Assembly (NCBI GenBank): GCA_937923945.1 | Contig: CALDWC010000121.1 | Location: 1 to 10,347, forward strand | Reading direction: 5' to 3' | Source: an uncultured Treponema sp. | Lineage (GTDB): Bacteria; Spirochaetota; Spirochaetia; Treponematales; Treponemataceae | Length of the DNA stretch: 10,347 nt | Part shown: in pieces, positions 6,654-10,347 of the stretch | Layout: each line of letters begins with the position of its first letter | Numbering within the stretch: the stretch's first letter is position 1 | Program-made: the position numbers and the translations under genes | Notes under the pieces: model-generated | Database searches by the model: none | Seen by the model: the letters and a program-made list of their open reading frames with translations, nothing else | What the model was told of the DNA's origin: nothing

Positions 6654-7506
6654 CCTCGCCGCCTTTTTTTACCACCGATTGGATATCATTTTCAATAACC
6701 GCAATGCCACTTCGTAAATCAATTTCCTGCACACCGGTAAATTTTTTTAACCCCTGCACTACATCTAAAACCAACATTGCGTGTTCAATCACTTCAGCGG
6801 TTAACTCATCCCGTATTCGTACCCGGATTCTATCACCAAGCGGAAACAAAATCAATTCATAACCGGCGTATTTTTTTGCCACAACTTTAATTTCGGAAAT
6901 TTGATTTAAAAGTTTTTTCTCGGTATGTTGCAGCACAAAAATATCATGCAGTAATTTCAATAATTCCGAGTTTAAATACATTCCTTCGCTAAAGCTTTCA
7001 AAACTCAATCCGCTTATTACAATTAAATCATCCGGCTTCAATTCTTTTGAAGTAAACACAACGCCGTTTTTATCAATAAAAGCGGGAACGGTTCGGTCTT
7101 CAAGCTGCACAAACGTGAGTGCAACCGGTTTACGTTCCGTTATTTTAACGAAAACGGAGTCAGGTAATTTTTTTTCAACGGCGACGCTTTCAACCGAGGA
7201 AATACTTGCGATGCGTTTTGCGATTTGCGCACTGTCAATTTGATTCCACTTTAAAGAATTTGTTAATCCGCTCTTTTCTTTTAAAAAGACTTCACTCAGC
7301 ACCGTATTACCGCTAAAAGTGATTTTTGCAATGGATGACTGCGGTAAAAACAAAAAATAGTAGCACAGGAGCAACACCAGCGCCAATACAATCAATGCAA
7401 AAGCAAAGATCAAACCGAATGTCCGAAATTTACTTCGTTGCGTAACGGAAATCTCCGCCGGTGATTCTTCGTGCACTATCGTTTTACCGAACGCCAGATC
7501 AGACAT
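6646..7506 (-). CDS. ftsQ: Cell division protein FtsQ/DivIB
   Basis: A 286-residue bitopic membrane protein that links the early Z ring to the septal wall synthases by its periplasmic part. There is a cytoplasmic leader of about 28 residues, then one transmembrane helix at about 30-54, then a POTRA domain (about 57-125) with the typical IAKITFSGNTVL (59-70) start and VAVEKKLPDSVFVKITERKP (108-127) strand pattern. A beta domain follows, to about 270 (PAFIDKNGVVF at 141-151 is characteristic of FtsQ). The frame is open to 7569, but the start at 7506 is preferred because AGGGGG (7520-7515) lies 8 bases upstream and the overlap with ftsW is then just 8 bases (ATGTCTGA). The downstream overlap with ftsA is also 8 bases. 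Sequence conservation of FtsQ is low, so the call rests on topology, POTRA pattern and position between ftsW and ftsA. Confidence 0.92.
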   Translation of the reverse strand: MSDLAFGKTIVHEESPAEISVTQRSKFRTFGLIFAFALIVLALVLLLCYYFLFLPQSSIAKITFSGNTVLSEVFLKEKSGLTNSLKWNQIDSAQIAKRIASISSVESVAVEKKLPDSVFVKITERKPVALTFVQLEDRTVPAFIDKNGVVFTSKELKPDDLIVISGLSFESFSEGMYLNSELLKLLHDIFVLQHTEKKLLNQISEIKVVAKKYAGYELILFPLGDRIRVRIRDELTAEVIEHAMLVLDVVQGLKKFTGVQEIDLRSGIAVIENDIQSVVKKGGEDE

Positions 7507-8641
7507 GTTCTTTTCCCCCTTTATGCCGTGATACATTAATGATAAATCCGCAAAAGCACATCGTTGCAATCAACGATGAACCGCCGTACGAAAAAAACGG
7601 CATCGGAATACCCGTTGCAGGAACAAGCCGCGACACCACAGCCGCATTTAAAATCGACTGAAACACAATACTTGCAGTGGAGCCGAAGGCTAAAAACTTT
7701 AAAAAACTATCTTCCGATTTTACGGCAATACGAAAACCTAAAAATGCAAATGCTGAAAGTAAAATAAAATATGAAAGCACACCGATAAAGCCCATTTCTT
7801 CCGCCCACACGACAAAAATAAAATCGGAATAAATTTCCGGCACGCTCGAAATTTTTTGTAAACCGTTACCCAAGCCGGTACCTAAAAGCCCGCCGCTTGT
7901 AATCGCTTTAATCGCGGCATTGACTTGGTAACTTCCGCCGAGCGGATCGTGCTCCGGATAGAAAAACGCCAGCACTCGGTTCAGTCGATACGCTTTTGAT
8001 AAAACCATAATAACGGCAATCGGCAAAAAACAAATTAAACCTTTTAAAAACCAACTCAAGCCGACTCCCGCAATAAAAAACATCAGCACGGTTAAAAAAG
8101 TCAAAAACATTGCCGTTGAAAAATCCGGCTCCAAATACACGAGAAAAATTAAAGCGCCGCATACCAAAAACGGCGGAAAAATTGAAACAAGCGGTTCGTC
8201 AAGCTGCTGTTGTTTTTTATCAAAAAAATTTGCTAAAAAAAGCACAATCGTCAGCTTAATAAATTCCGAAGGTTGAAAAATAAACTTGCCAAACTTTACC
8301 CAGCGGGCAGAACCGTTCCGCGCCCAACGTACACCCGGAACGAACGGTAACACTGCAAGAATAAAAGTTCCCAACACAATAAACGGTAAAAGCTTCCGCA
8401 GCGTTTCATGCTCCACCAAACTGCAAAAAAATAATGCGATCAAACCTAAAACTAAATTCACCGCCTGTCGCTTCACAAAATAAAGCGGGTCATCAAAAAA
8501 ACGTGCGCCGTAACTGAGTGATCCGGAATACAAAACCGTAAAGCCCAAGCCTAGCAGTAAAATCACCACCATAATAAAAATAAAGTTATAATTTTCGGTG
8601 ATGATATTTTTTTCAGGCGTTATATATTGTGCAACTTTCAT
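7499..8641 (-). CDS. ftsW: SEDS peptidoglycan glycosyltransferase FtsW
   Basis: A 380-residue polytopic membrane protein of the SEDS family, which polymerises lipid II into glycan strands at the septum together with a class B PBP. About ten hydrophobic segments can be traced, the first at about 19-38. Diagnostic motifs are ARWVKFGKFIFQPSEFIKL (112-130), YLEPDFSTA (169-177), FFYPEHDPLGGSYQV (226-240), VPEIYSDFIFVVWAEEMG (267-284) with the putative catalytic Asp at 273, and the signature GIPMPFFSYGGSS (344-356). FtsW rather than RodA is inferred from its place between murF and ftsQ. The ATG at 8641 overlaps the murF stop by 4 bases (ATGA) and has GGAGG at 8653-8649, seven bases upstream. No ftsI partner gene is present in this stretch of the cluster, so its PBP must be encoded elsewhere or upstream. 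Confidence 0.95.
   Translation of the reverse strand: MKVAQYITPEKNIITENYNFIFIMVVILLLGLGFTVLYSGSLSYGARFFDDPLYFVKRQAVNLVLGLIALFFCSLVEHETLRKLLPFIVLGTFILAVLPFVPGVRWARNGSARWVKFGKFIFQPSEFIKLTIVLFLANFFDKKQQQLDEPLVSIFPPFLVCGALIFLVYLEPDFSTAMFLTFLTVLMFFIAGVGLSWFLKGLICFLPIAVIMVLSKAYRLNRVLAFFYPEHDPLGGSYQVNAAIKAITSGGLLGTGLGNGLQKISSVPEIYSDFIFVVWAEEMGFIGVLSYFILLSAFAFLGFRIAVKSEDSFLKFLAFGSTASIVFQSILNAAVVSRLVPATGIPMPFFSYGGSSLIATMCFCGFIINVSRHKGGKEHV
7515..7520 (-). promoter_or_regulatory. Ribosome binding site that sets the ftsQ start
   Basis: AGGGGG lies 8 bases before the ATG at 7506. The longer open frame starting at 7569 lies inside ftsW and is not needed, so this site decides in favour of the shorter FtsQ. 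Confidence 0.7.
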
Positions 8642-10065
8642 ATCCGTTCCTCCAAACTTGAAACGAATTGTTCAAGCTGTAAACTGCGGGAGCCTTTCAG
8701 CAGCACAAAATCATCCGGCACAATTTTTGCTTCCAAGTTTTTTTTCAATTCCGCCGCCGCATTTGTTTTAAAACAGAAAAACTTATCTGCGGTATAATGC
8801 GATTTTTCAAACGCAGCTACAAAATCATCGCCGTACAAAAAGCACGTGTCAATATCACTTGCAGCAACTCTATCAATTATTTTTTTATGTGCATCAAGCG
8901 AATACTCTCCCAGTTCCATCATCGAACCGAGTACCGCTATTTTTTTTCCTTTTACCGGCAACGTCGCAACAAAATCCAAGGAGGCGGACATACTCTGCGG
9001 ATTTGCGTTATAAATATCAAATAAATAAGTAACCTTCCCTTTTTTTATTTCCGCCCGCCCGTACAACGCGGTAACCGTTTCAAGCCCCGCCCTCACTTGT
9101 GCGGCATCGAGTTTTAAAACTTCCGCAGCCGTTACCGCCAAAGCCGCATTTAAAAGATTGTGCTTACCCACCAAATGAAAATGAGTTTTCTCTCCGCCGT
9201 AGACAAACTCAAAACCGTTTTCGCCCAAATCGACAAGCGATAAAAACTTTGCCGCTAAAATTTTTTCAGCGTCAACGACAACAAAGGTGCCTTGCATATC
9301 TTTTTTTAAAAGCGAAGTAAATTTACCGTGCGGAATAAAACCGTAACACGACGAATCAAAATATGAAAAGATTTGTTTTTTTTCACGCGCAATATTTTCT
9401 TGCGAGCCTAACATTCCTACGTGTGCCATCCCGATGTTGGTGATCAACGCATACTGCGGACGGAACACTTTTGCCAATTCCGCAATTTCGTTTTTACGAT
9501 TCATTCCCAACTCAAACACCGCAACTTCATCATCGGCTTTAATCGTAAACACGGAAAGCGGCAAACCCGTTTCCGAATTTAAATTGCCCTTTGAAAAAAC
9601 CGTTTTATATTTTTGACTGAGCATTGCCGCCAAAATTTCTTTTGTCGTTGTTTTGCCGCTCGAACCGGTAACACCGATTCGTATCAACTTCGGAAATTTT
9701 TTCAAATAAAATGCAGCACAATCCTGCAATGCTGTGAGGGTGTTTTTTACGGCAATGCAAACGGCGCTGTACCGTTTACATAAATCGCATAACTGTTCGA
9801 TATGCTCGGCTAAAAATACTTCATCAACAAAAAAACAAACCGATCCGTTTTTCAGCGCCGCTTCACAATACGCATGACCGTCCTGCGCGGCACCGCGGAG
9901 CGGAACAAAGAGCGAACCCGCCGTGCAATTTCGGCTGTCAACTGCAACCGAAACGATGCCGCTTCCTGCCGCCCCGTTATAAAGAACGGAACCGGAACTT
10001 GCGCTGCACAGCTCGTCATACGTTAAAAGGATGTTTGTTTTTGAATTTTCAGCCTGTACACCCAT
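8638..10065 (-). CDS. murF: UDP-MurNAc-tripeptide--D-Ala-D-Ala ligase MurF
   Basis: A 475-residue cytoplasmic ATP-dependent Mur ligase that adds D-alanyl-D-alanine to UDP-MurNAc-tripeptide, completing the pentapeptide precursor. The N-terminal UDP-substrate domain includes VAVDSRNCTAGSLFVPLRG (40-58). The central ATPase domain has the P-loop IGVTGSSGKTTTKE (130-143, Lys138), then NLNSETGLPLS (161-171), FELGMNRKNEI (184-194) and TNIGMAHVG (209-217). The AREKKQIF segment (226-233) is the region of the carbamylated lysine in the family. MurF-specific signatures are DIYNANPQSM (350-359), VLGSMMELGEYS (378-389) and LLKGSRSLQLE (455-465). Length is typical. The ATG at 10065 begins 7 bases after the FtsL-like gene, with only a moderate ribosome binding site (GGGGA about 12 bases away), so coupling to the upstream gene is likely. 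The 3' end overlaps ftsW by 4 bases. Confidence 0.97.
   Translation of the reverse strand: MGVQAENSKTNILLTYDELCSASSGSVLYNGAAGSGIVSVAVDSRNCTAGSLFVPLRGAAQDGHAYCEAALKNGSVCFFVDEVFLAEHIEQLCDLCKRYSAVCIAVKNTLTALQDCAAFYLKKFPKLIRIGVTGSSGKTTTKEILAAMLSQKYKTVFSKGNLNSETGLPLSVFTIKADDEVAVFELGMNRKNEIAELAKVFRPQYALITNIGMAHVGMLGSQENIAREKKQIFSYFDSSCYGFIPHGKFTSLLKKDMQGTFVVVDAEKILAAKFLSLVDLGENGFEFVYGGEKTHFHLVGKHNLLNAALAVTAAEVLKLDAAQVRAGLETVTALYGRAEIKKGKVTYLFDIYNANPQSMSASLDFVATLPVKGKKIAVLGSMMELGEYSLDAHKKIIDRVAASDIDTCFLYGDDFVAAFEKSHYTADKFFCFKTNAAAELKKNLEAKIVPDDFVLLKGSRSLQLEQFVSSLEERI
8649..8653 (-). promoter_or_regulatory. Ribosome binding site of ftsW inside murF
   Basis: GGAGG followed by the 7-base spacer AACGGAT precedes the ftsW ATG at 8641. 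It lies within the last codons of murF and supports that start and independent ribosome recruitment in addition to ATGA coupling. Confidence 0.7.
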
Positions 10066-10072
10066 ACCGCAC

Positions 10073-10342
10073 TCAATCCCCTAACCTCACTCGAATTATT
10101 TCGGAAGGTTCCGCTTTTCTCATTTGTAAATCTTCCAACGCAATTTTTTCAATCCGCGACGGACTGGTTAAAATTGCAATCGCCGAAATTTTTTTTGCAT
10201 TTCCGGTAATCAACGCTTCTTCGCGCTCGCGGTAATCCCGCAATTCATTTTGCAAACGGATATACCGACTCGATTGTAAAACCGTCATCAACAAAAGTAC
10301 CGTGATACCGAACGTCATCACCACTGATAAAAATTTTTTCAT
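10073..10342 (-). CDS. ftsL: FtsL-like small division protein
   Basis: An 89-residue bitopic membrane protein: a short basic N-terminus (MKK), one transmembrane helix at about 4-23, then a charged heptad-like stretch (about 24-50, RYIRLQNELRDYREREEAL) that could form a short coiled coil, and a C-terminal segment SRIEKIALEDLQMRKAEP (62-79). That last segment resembles the P-x-R-I-E-x-x-A-x-x-x-L-x-M pattern seen near the end of FtsL and DivIC proteins. FtsL forms a complex with FtsQ and FtsB/DivIC at the septum. Position at the head of a murF-ftsW-ftsQ-ftsA-ftsZ series supports the call; the sequence alone is too short and variable to prove it. Only five bases are visible upstream of the ATG at 10342, so a slightly longer product or an overlap with an upstream gene (perhaps rsmH) cannot be excluded. 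Confidence 0.72.
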   Translation of the reverse strand: MKKFLSVVMTFGITVLLLMTVLQSSRYIRLQNELRDYREREEALITGNAKKISAIAILTSPSRIEKIALEDLQMRKAEPSEIIRVRLGD

Positions 10343-10347
10343 ATCTT

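Noticed and set aside
7507..7569. Longer FtsQ start at 7569.
   Set aside because: It would overlap ftsW by 71 bases, and the good ribosome binding site is just before 7506.

Overview
The window is a housekeeping segment of a spirochaete chromosome, most likely a Treponema. This rests on gene order (a stripped-down ftsL-murF-ftsW-ftsQ-ftsA-ftsZ cluster, with dprA-topA a little downstream), on the moderate-to-low G+C composition, and on the protein sequences. I cannot resolve the species without a search. All ten well-supported genes lie on the minus strand and read from high to low coordinates. There are no RNA genes, mobile elements or CRISPR arrays, and no stretch of more than about 180 bases lacks a gene.

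Layout in the direction of transcription. From 10342 to 5409 lies a tightly packed division and cell-wall block: an FtsL-like membrane protein, MurF (last cytoplasmic step of peptidoglycan precursor synthesis), FtsW (SEDS glycan polymerase), FtsQ/DivIB and FtsA. From murF to ftsA the genes overlap by 4 or 8 bases, which points to translational coupling. A 175-base gap (5408-5234) then separates ftsA from ftsZ. It is the only sizeable leader in the window. It holds a candidate sigma-70 promoter, a perfect 6-bp inverted repeat, a tiny possible ORF and a very strong ribosome binding site. FtsZ follows (5233-3974).

After a 60-base gap comes a second set: a XerC/XerD-type tyrosine recombinase, a small TPR lipoprotein, DprA, and the N-terminal 463 residues of topoisomerase I, whose 3' end runs off the left edge. 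These are also closely spaced or overlapping. The topA gene is open to the edge of the window.

Functionally the two sets join septum construction (FtsZ ring, FtsA membrane tether, FtsQ/FtsL scaffold, FtsW polymerase, MurF precursor supply) to chromosome handling (Xer dimer resolution, DprA single-strand DNA handling, TopA supercoil relaxation). I found no convincing new system. The points most worth a second look are the ftsA-ftsZ leader, the unusual TTG start of the lipoprotein, a palindrome inside the FtsZ linker, and the missing mur and ftsI genes in the cluster.
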